DNA from: Hygrocybe punicea
Taxonomy: Eukaryota; Basidiomycota; Agaricomycetes; Agaricales; Hygrophoraceae
Assembly: GCA_963556145.1 (NCBI GenBank)
Contig: OY744467.1
Span: forward strand, 3,224,001 to 3,288,000
Direction: 5' to 3'
DNA length: 64,000 bases
The position numbers were made by a program, and so were the translations under genes. The notes under the pieces are model-generated. The model saw nothing but the letters and a program-made list of their open reading frames with translations. It did no database searches and was not told where the DNA came from. The stretch's first letter is position 1. Each line of letters starts with the position of its first letter. Positions 1-11,703 of the stretch are shown one piece after another.

Positions 1-1483
1 AACGTTCCGGAACAGAGGAGAAGGGTAGGGAAAGGACAAAGAGGGATATGGAGGATACGAATAGGCAACTAAACTATAAGACTGAGGTGCGGTGATAATT
101 TGTGAGGCAAGATGATAACCTGTATTTCTTATTTGTAAAAAGTACAACTTTTATACTACTGGTGGAATCCTGTGCTGTAGTAACTACATACTACAAGCAA
201 AGGCTGTATATAATAGGGGAGGGAGCGGAGAGCGAGACAGGAGGAAGTTCCTATGTACTAGAAATGGGAAACAAAGATAAATGATATACAAATGGATAAA
301 AACTAATTCTGGGTCATTAAGAACATTGCATTGTTTATAGGGATGATTCTGGAGTTGGAATCCAGAGTGGAATCAGTAGGAGAGACCTGAATTGAGTGGA
401 ATTAATGACAATTGAATGAAAATTGTTGGGAACAGAGTGGGATATGAAGAGGATATGGATCCAGAGGGTCTGGAGCCTCTACAGCACCCAGGCCACCACT
501 GCTGGCTCTTATGTTCAAGGCCATTGGTTGAAAAACTCAGGTGCACTCCTGCACAGCTTTGAGGATGTCTGGGGAGGTGTTCTTGATATGAATTGTTGAT
601 GTTGTTGTCTTATTCTTTGTTCCTGTGGTTGTTGAGGGGGTGGGGAGTGGGAATGTGGCAGGAGGTGAGCTGGGAGGTGGGCATGTGGTAGTAAAAGGCA
701 AGTGAACAGTCACTTGCCTTTTAGACTTTTATCACCACCATCCCCCATTACCCTGTGCTCCCACTCTCCACCGCCTCAACAACAACAGAAATGAGGAGGA
801 TGAGGATGACGGTGACAATTAGCCAAGCCCACCCCCCTGTATGCCTTCAAAACCAAGTAGGAGCACCCCCACCATTTCCAACCAACAGCCTCAAACTCCA
901 AAATTAGTTGCAATGGATTGGGTGCACAGCAATGAAGACAATGGAGGCAATATGGTGGGTTGCCCACAGCAGTCATCAACAGTGTCATCATTGTCAAGGT
1001 ATCATTGCTGGAACTGCTGCCATCACCACCCTTGCGCAACTCAATGATAGGACCAATTGGGATGGCAAAACCTATGACAGGGCTGCTGGGAAATTGAAGA
1101 TGATGTCCCTCATGTTTTTATTAATGGTGGAATACAGGGAGGGCCGTGAGGGGCCCCAAGGGCAAAGGTGAGTACCCATCCCCTCCTGCTTTTTCCCCAT
1201 GTACTCACCTCTTCCTGCCACTCATTCAAGGCCAGAAACCTTCCCCAACCCTCCCTTTGCCCTTTCCCCCATCCACCTCACTTCACTTGCGCTTCCCCAC
1301 CACCACTTTCACCAGTCTGGCCACCCTCCCCCACTCCCAGCATCCTTCCCATCCCCTCCCCACCCTCCAGCACCCTTTCCCATCAAGGGTGGACCACTCT
1401 GTGAAGGTGAGTACCAACTTATCTGGCAGCAGTCCTTCTCCCCATTTTATTTATTTTCTCCATTTCCTCATGCATTTCCATGT
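1..1483. other. No recognisable gene; low-complexity flank
   Basis: No conserved domain is visible here. Purine-rich sequence occupies the first 300 bases and C/T-rich sequence lies at about 1180-1480. A short open frame at 908-1171 and two GTGAGTAC donor-like sites (about 1169 and 1407) hint at a decayed spliced gene on the plus strand, but the peptides match nothing I recognise. A short inverted repeat (GGCAAGTGA...TCACTTGCC, about 698-719) is present. Confidence 0.3.
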
Positions 1484-1491
1484 ATATTAGC

Positions 1492-2244
1492 TAGTGAACT
1501 GCAGGGGTACAGTGACCCCATGGGTTTTTAGTCATGGGTTGCCATGGGTATGGGTACGGGTAGCCAAGTCCGGACCCAGCCCAAACCCATACCCGTGGCA
1601 CGGGTCATGCAGGTTTATTGCGAGTAGTGTCACAACCATGTGACATCCAGTTTGCTCTCAATCAGCAACAGCAATGGCAACAACAACAACGAGAACAGCA
1701 ACAACAACAACGGCCAACGATGGGGCATGGGGAGAAGGGCAGTGGGAGGGTGGTGCACCCACCTCCTGTTGCAGTAGGTATGTTTTTTTTTGTTTTTTTT
1801 TCTTAGCTACTAATGAGGATGACAGCAGTACCAACAACACAAACACCACGACCACCACAGCGACCATGACCACGACCACTAGCATGACCACTAGCACAAC
1901 CATGACCACAACTATGACCACAACCATGACCACGATTGCAACCATGGCCGTGATGAAGGCCATGGCCATGATCGTGACTGTGATGAAGGCCACAGCCATG
2001 ATCATGACCATGACTGCGACGAAGGCCACAGCCATCCCACCACCAACGTACCTCGCAGAAACCATCACATCAATCGACGTTGGCACTGCAACTATGAGGT
2101 AACCCGGAGACACCACCTGGTCATAGCTGAGGACCCACAGATTAACCCCCACAAACCCATACCCATGGCAATGGGTATGGGTATTGACAGGTATGGGTAC
2201 GGGTTGCACAAAAAAAACCCACAGTAGACCCGTGCCATTCACTA
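1492..2244. mobile_element. Non-autonomous hAT element with CGGGTA-type subterminal repeats
   Basis: The element is 753 bases long. Its ends read TAGTGAACTGCAGGGGT on the left and, inverted, TAGTGAATGGCACGGGT on the right, fitting the hAT terminal consensus TAGNG. An 8-base target duplication flanks it: ATATTAGC at 1484-1491 and ATATTAGT at 2245-2252, one mismatch. Both ends carry clusters of GGGTATGGGTACGGGT-like words in inverted orientation, as is usual for hAT subterminal binding sites. The middle is low-complexity CAA and ACCATGACCACG repeats, so its open frames are probably spurious. Confidence 0.85.
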
Positions 2245-2999
2245 ATATTAGTCTGTATAAAGTATGTACATGAGTAGTGTTCCCATGGCTACAGCTACAA
2301 GCCAGCTAGTAGCTGTAGCCTAGCCGGTCCATTGGCTCAGCTTGCATGCAGTTCTGCTTGACTACAAGGTGGCTATGGCTACGGCGACAAATATTTCTGT
2401 AGCTATTAGCCGCACTGGCTAGCCAGCTACAACCTCTTACATTAGACTTAATTTTTACTAAAATAACGATTATTTCATTCATATAAATACACATGGACCA
2501 TTCTCAAATACCAACAGCACACAAAACAAAACAGTGCTGATGTGAATGCATTGCAAGTCGGTAGGTCTTTCATTAATAGAAAGACGATGCATATGTTCGA
2601 TGCGACTTTGACATCATTACAAGTTCTTCTATTTATGGAAGACTCATTCTTATGAGTCCAGGATATATGGCAGTTTATCAGTAATTAATTAATGTTTGAA
2701 ATCAACCATAGAGCCAAATTCTGCATTTCTAACCCATTTTTTTTGGGAAAAATCAGTAATAAACTAGATTTTTGCAATTTTGTCCTCAAATATTTTTATG
2801 AATATATGATTTTCCTTCAGGTCGTAAAATATCAACAACCATTCCAATGAATGAGAAAAAAAAATTGTATGACGTGAAATGTGGTTGGAAAAGGAAGTTG
2901 TCACATTGAGTCACAGGAGTCTCATACACATACTCTCGACCCCTGACTTTTCCAACAGCCAAGACCCACTGTCCCAGTGACATGAATCAACCCCTCACA

Positions 3000-4110
3000 C
3001 CTCATTTGGGTTGAAAACAAGCAGTTGGTGGCTTCAGGCCCTCACATTCTGGCTGTCTGCCCAACCACCAACAAACCCCCTTTTTCAAGTACAAGGATGC
3101 CCCGCCTGCCCTGTTTTCGACCATCCCTGGCCAGTCTACCCACACCTCATTCCCATTGAGAACGAGCAACTGGGGGGTCAGCTGTCTGTGCAACCACCAC
3201 CACCAGCCCATTTACACTCACCAGGATGCCCCTTCCCACCCTGTTTTGTACCACCCCCAGCCACATTACACCCCCTGCACCTCGTTCACATCAAAAATGA
3301 GCAACCGAGGGGTCTCAAGACCTCACGTTCCAGCTGTCTATGCAACCACCACCACCACCCCATTTTCTACCACCAGGCCACCCACTCCCATGCCATTTTC
3401 AACCGCCCCTGACCATTGTACACCCCCCACACCTTGTTTCTGCTGAAAACAAGGGGTCAGGGGGTCTCAGGATCTCACATCCCACCATCTGCCCAACACC
3501 TCACCCCCCTTTTTTTCCACCACCAGGATGCCAACTGCCCCACTGTTTTTGACCACCCCTAGCCAGTGTGCACTCACCTCACCTCATTGCTGTAGAATAT
3601 GAGAGGACAGGGGTTCGTAATCCCTCACATTTCTGGCTTTTGTCCAACTAGCCCCTCTCACTTTTTTGGACCACCAGGATGGGCTCCCACCCTGTTTTTG
3701 ACCACTCCCAGCCGGTATATGCCCCCCATGACTCATTTCCATAGAATATGAGAGGATGGGGGTCCAAATCCCTCATGTGTCTGCCTTCTGCCTCACCAGC
3801 CCCCCCCACTTTTTTTGATCATCAGGACCAGTCCCCCCACCCCATTTTCAACCAACCCTGGCCAGTACATGTCCCCCATGCCCTGTTGCCATAGAAAATG
3901 AAAGGATGAAGGGTCCTAATCCCTTGCATGTCTATTTTCTGCCCAACCAGCATGCCCCCACTTTTTGACCACCAGGATGACCACTCTTGGCCTGTTTTTG
4001 ACCACCCCCTGCCAGTACACACACCCCTGCACTTGTTGCCATAGAAAACGAGATGAAAGGGGTTCTGAAGCCCTTGTTTCCAACTTTTGCACCCCCACCC
4101 TCACTTTCTT
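3000..4110. repeat. Minisatellite, about 7 units of about 149 bp
   Basis: A degenerate tandem repeat. The landmark GTTTTTGACCACCCCTGGCCAGT-like block recurs near 3113, 3241, 3389, 3544, 3692, 3842 and 3991 (spacings 128-155, mostly 148-150). A related array in reverse orientation lies at about 51430-52060 in another member of the same Helitron subfamily, so the array travels with the element. Confidence 0.75.
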
Positions 4111-5431
4111 TGTATCTAGGATTATATTTAAGTAGATACCTGTTTATCAATATATTTGTTTAGAGAAATGCATGCCTGCATCTATTCAGCAAAATCATGT
4201 CAGATTAAATCTTGGCCAACAAAATATCTTGTGGTGGGAAATGACTTTGTGGGAAATGATTCCCAGTGAAAATCCTATATTTTAAAATACTTTTACATAG
4301 AGTAAATAATTAAATACAGACATTTGATGATTAGATCAACAATTGTTCATTGGTGAGACTGGTGAGATCTGTGAGAGCCTACTAGTGTCTACTAGACATC
4401 TACTGGGAATTTTCTGAAGACATAGTCATTATTGTCACAGTCTTACCAATTCTGGCACTTTACATTCTTCTATCCCCCCATGTTCCCACATCACTTCTCT
4501 GCACATATCATTCCACATCCTCCTCCTCCCCCCAAGTAAGCCCATGTCCAAGTCCTTTATGCTGCTCGTCTCCTCAATGGGTCAGAATAGCTGCTCAACC
4601 ACTCCACCAACACCATGAACCTCATGCTCACCTGTATTTATGCACTTAGCTTGATATTGTTTTTTTTTCTCTCACTTCAAGTCAGCAAATTAGCACAAGT
4701 GGGGGCATACAGAATGCATTACAGGGACCCTGATGTGCTTTGGCAAGCATTTATAGCATGCAAGACATGTGAGGTGTATGATATGTCCCATGGTGAGTAC
4801 AGACCCTACAGCCCACACTCTGATACTCACTACATACTACATGCACTTTGACAGCCTGACACCATGCCAATCACCTTCGGGAGCACTAGAACTACTTTAC
4901 TAGATTTATCAGAAACCCACCCTGCGCTCAGTCAGGATCATCAGTCTGCAACAGGACAATGCCTACAGAACAGACCCACTTCTCTGGTCCTTGTCACACT
5001 TGGGTTTGGTCTCATGCTACCATGGCAGGAATGTCTCAGACTCTCCTTTCCTCTTCCAGTGGCAGGTGGGGTGACCTAGGGGGAGACATCCAGCATAGAC
5101 AGCAGGGAGTAGTAGAGCAGGGGATGGTGCAAGTGGGGCACCAGACCAGATACTGGAATGAGCAGCAGTTTAGGCATCAGATCGGAATGGGCAGCGGAAT
5201 GGGCAGTGAAACACAATGGTATAGAACAACCAGACTGTATATTAATGAATTGAAATGTTTTTTATTCGCAATCGTAATGTTTGTTAAATGATTTTACTGG
5301 AGAACCTTAGAGCAAGAGTCCAGTTTTCCATTAAAATATTTAAGTTGTATTTAAAAAGAATTTACACATTCTAAAATTTTCTAAATGAACAAGATTCTCA
5401 CTGGGAAATGACTCTGAATACAAAATGATAA
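4111..5431. other. Helitron interior with a possible captured gene scrap
   Basis: The stretch 4120-4300 is shared with other members of this Helitron subfamily. At 4615-4850 a plus-strand frame reads through a T-rich segment ending in AG and then encodes VSKLAQVGAYRMHYRDPDV. Together with a GGTGAGTAC donor near 4792 this looks like an exon. I do not recognise the protein. It may be a captured host exon or chance. Confidence 0.3.
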
Positions 5432-5723
5432 AAGAACTTGTTCATGCCATGTGAAGCACTGGCCCACTAAACAAGTCAACTTATAGAATGTGAGGTGAGG
5501 CCATGTCAAGACAATAACAAAATGCATGGTGTGCACTGTTGCATCACAAAGTCAGGGTCAAGGGCAAAATGTCAAAGATACATAGGCAAGTGTCTTCATC
5601 AACTATCCTTATCACCCACTAAGTGTTCCACCCCATCATTCCAAGCAAGAGACAGCAAGGGTGAGGGACATCCTCATCCTCATCCTTGTCTAGTTTGAAT
5701 ATCATCACCCAACACCAGGCTCA

Positions 5724-6404
5724 ATGACCTGTCCATGCCCCTCCATCATCATCTGCAGCTGCTGGCATGTCCGCTGTGCCCTCTGTGAGATCCCGGAAGT
5801 CCAAATGACCATGGCACCAACATGCCCCTCCTGCTCTCTCTCTGTTGAATCTATCCCCAATCCTTCCATAAAGGACTGTACCGCACCATCTATTGCACCA
5901 TCTGTTTCAGCATCTGTGGTACCATCCATCATCATCTCCTCAGTTGGTATTCCCCATCCTGGCCACATCTCAACTGCAGCCCACGATGTCTGGGCCTTCT
6001 TCACCAAGGGGGATAGCAGGCAAAATATGAAGACAATCTGTAATCATTGCAAGTATGTAGCTTTTATTTTTATGTTATTATTTACTCAATTACTATGAAG
6101 AGCTTTGTACAATGAGGATTCTTTGGCACACAAGGACCTTACCTATGCCTTTTCTGTGAATACCACCAATATCAACCTCCACATCCACCTTGATAAGCAC
6201 CACAAGGTGGAGTATGTGAAACTCTGGGAGGACCATCTTGATTTCATGAAGGGTTGGATCACAGATGATAAGTTAATGAACCCTCACAAGATTGCTGACT
6301 CTGATTTACTTGGTGGAATCTTTGGTGGTGATTTGGCAATGGCATTTGACAAGGTATTGGCTGCATTAGCGGAGGATGATGATGGTGAACCTGTATCATT
6401 GTAA
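5724..6404 (+). CDS. BED-type zinc-finger protein without transposase core (two exons)
   Basis: Exon 1 ends at 6052 and exon 2 starts at 6101, joined across a GTATGT...AAG intron of 48 bases that keeps frame, giving 210 residues. The BED finger reads DVWAFFTKGDSRQN, then C-x2-C (CNHC) at the exon junction, then FSVNTTNINLHIHLDKHH supplying the histidines. BED fingers bind DNA at the N terminus of hAT transposases. The protein stops about 60 residues after the finger with no RNase H-like catalytic domain or C-terminal dimerisation region. It lies at the right end of a hAT element, so it is either a truncated transposase or a stand-alone DNA-binding protein. The first 80 residues are Ser/Pro-rich and the true start is uncertain. 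No stop interrupts either exon, unlike nearly every other element gene here. Confidence 0.6.
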
Positions 6405-7973
6405 CTATCATAGCTATGAAATATATTACTGGCTAAAGTCGCAGCTATCAGCTATAGTCAACTACAGCTGCAGCTATAGTCATAGCCATCTACAGCTACA
6501 GCTAGTACAAAAATTACTCGGCTAATGTAGCTGTAGCCAAGGCTTACCCAGCCGGCTGACCAGCTAGCTGAGCCACAGCAATATACATGAGTAAATATAT
6601 CATATATTACGAGTTCTTTTAATTTATTAAAAGACTCGTTCTTTATCAGACCTGGTGCAGTGATAGTTCATAATTAATTAATTAATTGATTAATAAATAA
6701 AGTTGATCACCTATAGAGAAATTCTTTTTGTGCAACAGATATGATTCTTCTTCTGATACTGGAAAATAACATCCAGTTGGGGCCATATTTGGACAAACTT
6801 ACATAAGCATCCAAATATGGGTTATCTCAGAAAAGACAAACTATCTTCCAATTATATTCAAAATATTCATACTGGTCTCAATTATCAGAATCAGCTGAAA
6901 ATTGAACTGCTGACTAATATAACCATTTTGGGCAATGTATGACAGTTACATGTGACTACTCTAATCATATAAGATAATTTTTGATATTATATAGCAAATT
7001 TTTTGCTGATTGCAATGGTGACAGTCACATGTGACCCATCTAACTATATAAGATAATTTTATACTATATATGCTAAATTTTAAGCTGATACATGTGACCA
7101 CTTCTATTATATAAGGTATATCCTGGGGTACTGGCTGGGCCTGGGCACCTCAATGGTGACCTTTGGCTAACAATAGAAGCGTCATCACCCCAATACACGG
7201 CCATTGCCAGGCGGGTTGCCTAATCGGGCTTTATTTGGCCATGATCACGCGATCCTGATCTCCACTAGCATTTTCTTTTTGGCGAAGGCCCTCTTCTCTC
7301 TCCCCCATCACCATCACCACCTCATTTGCATCGCGAGCGTCGCCGCCCAGACTTGCTCCCCTCCTTCCTGTTACCTTACAAGTCCTTATAATACCTCCCC
7401 CATTCGCCTCCCCCTCACCTCCTCCTTCTGGTTGCAAAACCCCCTCCCTTCTGGACAAGCTTAATATTGGCACCCCCCTCCTCCCCTCTTCATGCTATCA
7501 CATCGCCAGCACACTCCATGCCCTTAATCTCAAGCTAGGCTAGGTTTTCTGGTGGGTCTCGAGTCCTCTCTCCCTCGCTCCCCTCTCCTTTCCCCCCGCT
7601 CATGTTCCTTACCCTCCCAGCCCTTCTTCCCCACCCCTTCCTCACATCACATCACCTGAGCTCGTGCATGGCTGCGAGCAATGCCCCAAGCCCCTCCATC
7701 CTTGGAAACGTTCAAAACCGTCCAGAGCACTTCGGCGTTCTGTCATCGACGTGAGTTTTTGTTTTTGTTTTTGTTTTTGTCTTGTTGTTTCTTAGGCTGA
7801 TGCATGCCTGCGCCTCGCCCCAAGGCCCTCTGTGCTTGGCCTTCTTCAAAACCGTCCAGAGTGCTCCAGCGCTTTCTTCTCAACATGAGTTTTTTTTTAC
7901 TTCCTTTTTTTTTTTCTTGGGCTGATGCATGCTACATGCCCCCTTCTTGTCCAGCACCCTAAAACATGTCACC

Positions 7974-9762
7974 ATGTCCGAGTCCGATGTCGCCCCCATC
8001 AGCAAGCACCGTCGCCTTGCCTCCCAATGCGAGGGTGGTGCCGACAGCACCCCCATGTCGCGATTTATTTATTGTTCAGGAGGGGTAGCAGAGACTGCCA
8101 GCAGGGGCATAGCCCTCCATTGTGGCCCCTCCCCATCCTGGTGAGGCTGGAGAATGTGTCAACGAGGGTCGAACCCCTCTCGAGCCTTTCGGCATGCACC
8201 CAGGACACCCTTCAACTGTTTCTGCTGGGATGCAGGCCGCTCTCGTCCAACTGGAGGTGGAGTCCCATGTGGTCCGGAAAAACCAGGCAAGGCTTGTCCA
8301 GGACAACAAGCAGACCTTGAAGGCATATCAAAGTCACCTCAAAAACTATGAGAAGTGGTGGTGCCAGTACTAGCATGGCCTGAGCACTGATGGCAGCTGC
8401 AACATGGCAATACCTGCCTTCCCGGTCACGCCAGCGAAGGTTGTCATGTTCCTCGGGCATGAGACAGTGCATGAAAAGGTTAGTCACTACCCCTTGTTCT
8501 TTCTCTCCCCACCGTGCCCAGTTGATGGCCTTTCTCCCCAAGCAGAAGCGTGGCAGCAGCTCCGAGGCCATTGCTGGGTCATCTGTGGGCAAGTCTCACA
8601 TCGCGCAAGTGATCTCGGCACTGGAATACTGGCAGTTCCAGAACCACCACCTCTATATGCACACCCCTGAGGGGCAGGTATCCCTCCACAATGACAACCA
8701 CATCCACACCCTTGAAGCCTGCTTGAAGCACAACGAGCTGAAGCGGATTGAGAACTCACAGGTGCTGAAGGCCACAGGCAGTCCTTCTGGTAAGCTGGTG
8801 CTCGTGCTGTTTGCACCCATTCTCACCCTCCCTGTCGCTCCCTTGCAGAAGCATACACCCTGGAGGAGCTCAAGTGCTGCTCTCTCTGGTGCCTCACAGA
8901 GTTTGCAGGTCCACATCAGGTCGTTGTGGGGATGCATGACCGAGCAATGCTCCTCCTTTTGGCCACAACTGCCTTTCATGAGGAGAGCATCCACATGCTT
9001 AAGTGGTCTAACCTGTTCCTGTCGGAGATCCCGATGGACAATGTGCACCTGGGCTATAAAGTGCCGGTAAGGCATCCTTCTTTCCTTGCTTCCACCCACC
9101 CAAACTGATGGCCAGGCTCCCTTCACAGGTCCTCACGATGTTGGCAGACAACATGAAGCACAACCAGCATGGCCGCATTGATGAACATGGCCCAATAAGG
9201 CACCGGCAGGTGGAGTGATGCCTTGTTGGGGCCCACTTCCATGCAAACTTGGCACCTGTGCCAGACTTTGGGCCTCAGTTTGGCCAGCCAGAATATGGCA
9301 AGTATGGCCACCATGCCTGGTATGACAACTACCTCTTCTGGACCACAGCTGTCACCAAGAAGATGACGTATGACAGTAAGTCTCTTTGTGTGGCCCTGTA
9401 CTGTAGCCTGACCCTGCTAAAGCCCGTCGATTGGCAGATCACCATGAGCGAGTCACAGGCATGCACAAGAAGAATGGGGTCTCCATCACCAAGGTCACCC
9501 ATGCAGGGCAGTTCTACACCACTCTGACAGCCCGAGCCCATGGGGCATCATCAACGGGCACCAAGGCCCTTGGTGGCTGAAATGAGAGTGGCTCATTCCG
9601 AAATGTGTATGACCGTGCTCTCCCAGTTGATGCCATCCTGGCTGCAGCCATGTTCAATGGACGCAAGCCCAAGATGTACAGCCTTCCCAGGGAATCTCTT
9701 GGTGGGTTGTCAAACCCTGTGCCCACCACTTGTTTGCTGACCACATGCCTGTTGCCAGAACC
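7974..9762 (+). pseudogene. Crypton tyrosine recombinase, N-terminal and catalytic part
   Basis: The start is placed at MSESDVAPISK. Several exons with GT-AG introns follow (introns end near 8546, 8848, 9128 and 9438). They encode an N-terminal helical region (QSHLKNYEKWW, PAFPVTPAKVVMFL) and the recombinase fold. The nucleophile context GSFRNVYDRALP is present. The box-I arginine position in TTAFHEESIHMLKW is histidine, and the H-x-x-R motif reads THAGQ, so two catalytic arginines are missing through changes that fit CGN to CAN. Stops occur at KWWCQY*, RQVE* and ALGG* (the last probably TGG to TGA). The reading frame runs to TTGCCAG at the Helitron junction and resumes beyond the Helitron. 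Family assignment is from recognised motifs only. Confidence 0.75.
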
Positions 9763-10218
9763 ACTTGTTTAGTGGGCCAGTGCTGCACATGGCATGAACG
9801 AGTTCTTTTTCCCCCTCCCCACTTCTTTGCTGATTTCAGCAATAAGATTAAATTGCATCAATCATGTTACATGTGGCATAAGATACATAGCATGTGTTAC
9901 ATATTGCATATTGCATATTATTCTAATAAGCCCACCTCCCACCTCTGTAACATGTAAAAAAAAACTACATAGAGTGTCTTAAGTCTTCATCAACCTCCTC
10001 TCTACCTGCCACCCCCCCTGTGTTGCACCATCATGTAACACTCTCAGCCATGAAGCAATTGCTCAGGGAGCAACAGGTCAACTGCCAAACACAACTGCCC
10101 CCCAAACAGTGTGCTGACAATTAACTCACATTTGCTCAACCCTACCCTCCCATGACCTTGAATGCTACACAACAGATAACCACATGAAGAAAGCTGTGCT
10201 TGACCTCAAGGAGGATGC

Positions 10219-11037
10219 TCAAAGACTCTGAGCATAAATAGCTAATACTAGGTTTCCATTTTTACAGTGTCTGATATCATGGCCTGAAAGTTGTGTAAGG
10301 ACAGTGTCTCTGGAACAAGAGTTGCCTGTAATCATTCCATCATGATACCATACATGTTTCTATGCAGTAATAATACGTGATGTGAAATGATATTGACCAT
10401 GATATACAATGCCTCTAAGTTCTAATGTCTTTGTGCAAGTCTCTGAAACAAATTCTAATCTATGACTTGTTTCAATGTTTTTAAATGGATACTCTAGAAT
10501 AAGAATATGTGGTGCTTCATTATAAAATACAAGTTGTTTCATTCTGCTGTTGCAATCAGGACATCTTCTATTGGTTTTTTGTGACAAGGTATCATCAACC
10601 CACTTCATGGTAGACTGTTTAATGGTGTCATCAACATGTAACACATAGCCCAGCCTGTCATCAATTGGTTCTTCTGCAAAGTCACATTGAGAACATTCAT
10701 GTTGAGAAGAGGCTACAATGTCATTGACTTTAAACAACTCCATAGCCAGATTTGTCACACTAATGCCCACAGTGCCTCTAGGAAAGTCTGTAGGATTCAT
10801 ATTATGCAGTGTAGTTCTAAGGTGATCTCTTAGATGTTCAAATGCCACATTTTTGTGCAACACCTGTGAAAAATCATGAGACAATGTGCTCAAGTGATCA
10901 TTCATGCTTCTGAATATTGTAGACCAGTCCACATGATTGTCTTTCCACAGATCAAACAGAATCACCAACAATGAGTCATATGCACAGCGGTAGTCATTTC
11001 TATCCCAGATCAGTCCAGCTGAAGAGTTAATGATCTG
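10219..11037 (-). other. Cysteine-peptidase-like C-terminal domain of the Helitron protein
   Basis: In frame after the helicase (one TAA at 11038, one TAG at 10360) comes AGLIWDRNDYRCAYDSLL, a typical cysteine box of ubiquitin-protease-like enzymes. CSQC and CPDC pairs follow, suggesting a zinc-binding insert. A His-containing region YHGQYHFTSRIITA and VWYHDGMITG come next, and the end is LVLAIYAQSL. The order Cys box, Cx2C pairs, His box resembles USP-type peptidases. The assignment is inferred from motif order, and activity is not shown. Confidence 0.5.
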
Positions 11038-11703
11038 TTACTTGCTTGTGGAACCTTTGTTGACATAGTCTTTGGTGATCTGAGGCCTTTTAGCTACTGG
11101 TTCATTGTTTGTGTCAAGTGAATGTTTTTGAGTTGAAGCAAGAGCAACTGAGCCTTTTTCTGGAACAAATGAAGTTGCAACTACAGCTGCATTCTGTTTG
11201 CCTTTGCCTTTTTCAACCAATTGCCATGGGCTGTCAGGGATTCTATGAGCCAATAGTAGTGGATCAGTTGGTGACCATTTAATAGCAGTATCAGTTTTGG
11301 CAGGAACATAGTGAATTCCCTTCCACTGCTGAAAGTTTCGAAGCATAACTGAGCATGTACCAGCATCAATGTGGTCAGGTAAAGCACCTTCATATCTGAT
11401 CCTTGTAATCTCATCAAGCAACTCTAGTTCTCTAAATTCTTGTCTGAGATATCCAGAACAACCTCTAGTGATCACTTTAGTGTCAAAGCCTTGAATTATT
11501 ACAGTTCCAGCAGCAGAAGCACTTCTAAACAATGAAGAATAATATGACATGTGGTTGAAGCAACTGTTCAAATGCACAACAATGGATGTGTTTTTCCTTG
11601 AGCAGCATGAGCAGTCATTGCAAAGTTAGGAAGCACCCAGACTTGTTGTCTCTCAATGGATTTCTTCAGGTCACTGGGAAAGACACACAGAATTGTCTTG
11701 GTG

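Larger units (their letters stand above)
2618..5478 (+). mobile_element. Non-autonomous Helitron, minisatellite-bearing subfamily
   Basis: The left end TTACAAGTTCTTCTATTTATGG followed by an inverted stretch matches the 5' end of the local Helitron family. The right end has the family 3' signature: a reverse-oriented AAGAACTTGT, the GCCATG...GCACTGGC hairpin and a tail ending CTAAACAAGT. The interior differs from the 1.15-kb members and resembles the copy at 34471-52679, including the 149-bp minisatellite. It is nested in the hAT element around it. Confidence 0.7.
2275..6583. mobile_element. hAT element with GTAGCT subterminal repeats
   Basis: A perfect 8-base duplication TACATGAG brackets the element (2267-2274 and 6584-6591). 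The left end starts TAGTGTTCCCATGGCTAC. The right end, inverted, starts TATTGCTGTGGCTCAGC. Both ends are dense in AGCTAC/GTAGCT words (about 2285-2430 and 6410-6580). A BED-finger gene lies near the right end, in keeping with a hAT origin, but no transposase catalytic core remains. A Helitron derivative sits inside it. Confidence 0.85.

Noticed and set aside
1658..2242. 194-residue Val/Met-rich minus-strand frame
   Set aside because: It is the reverse reading of ACCATGACCACG repeats within a hAT MITE and has no domain or plausible start context.
8653..9126. 157-residue minus-strand frame over the Crypton
   Set aside because: It is antisense to recognised recombinase exons and has no similarity of its own.
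10230..10260. CTAGT near the Helitron coding end as a canonical 3' terminus
   Set aside because: The protein frame continues through it, and the shared family terminus lies 460 bases further at 9763.
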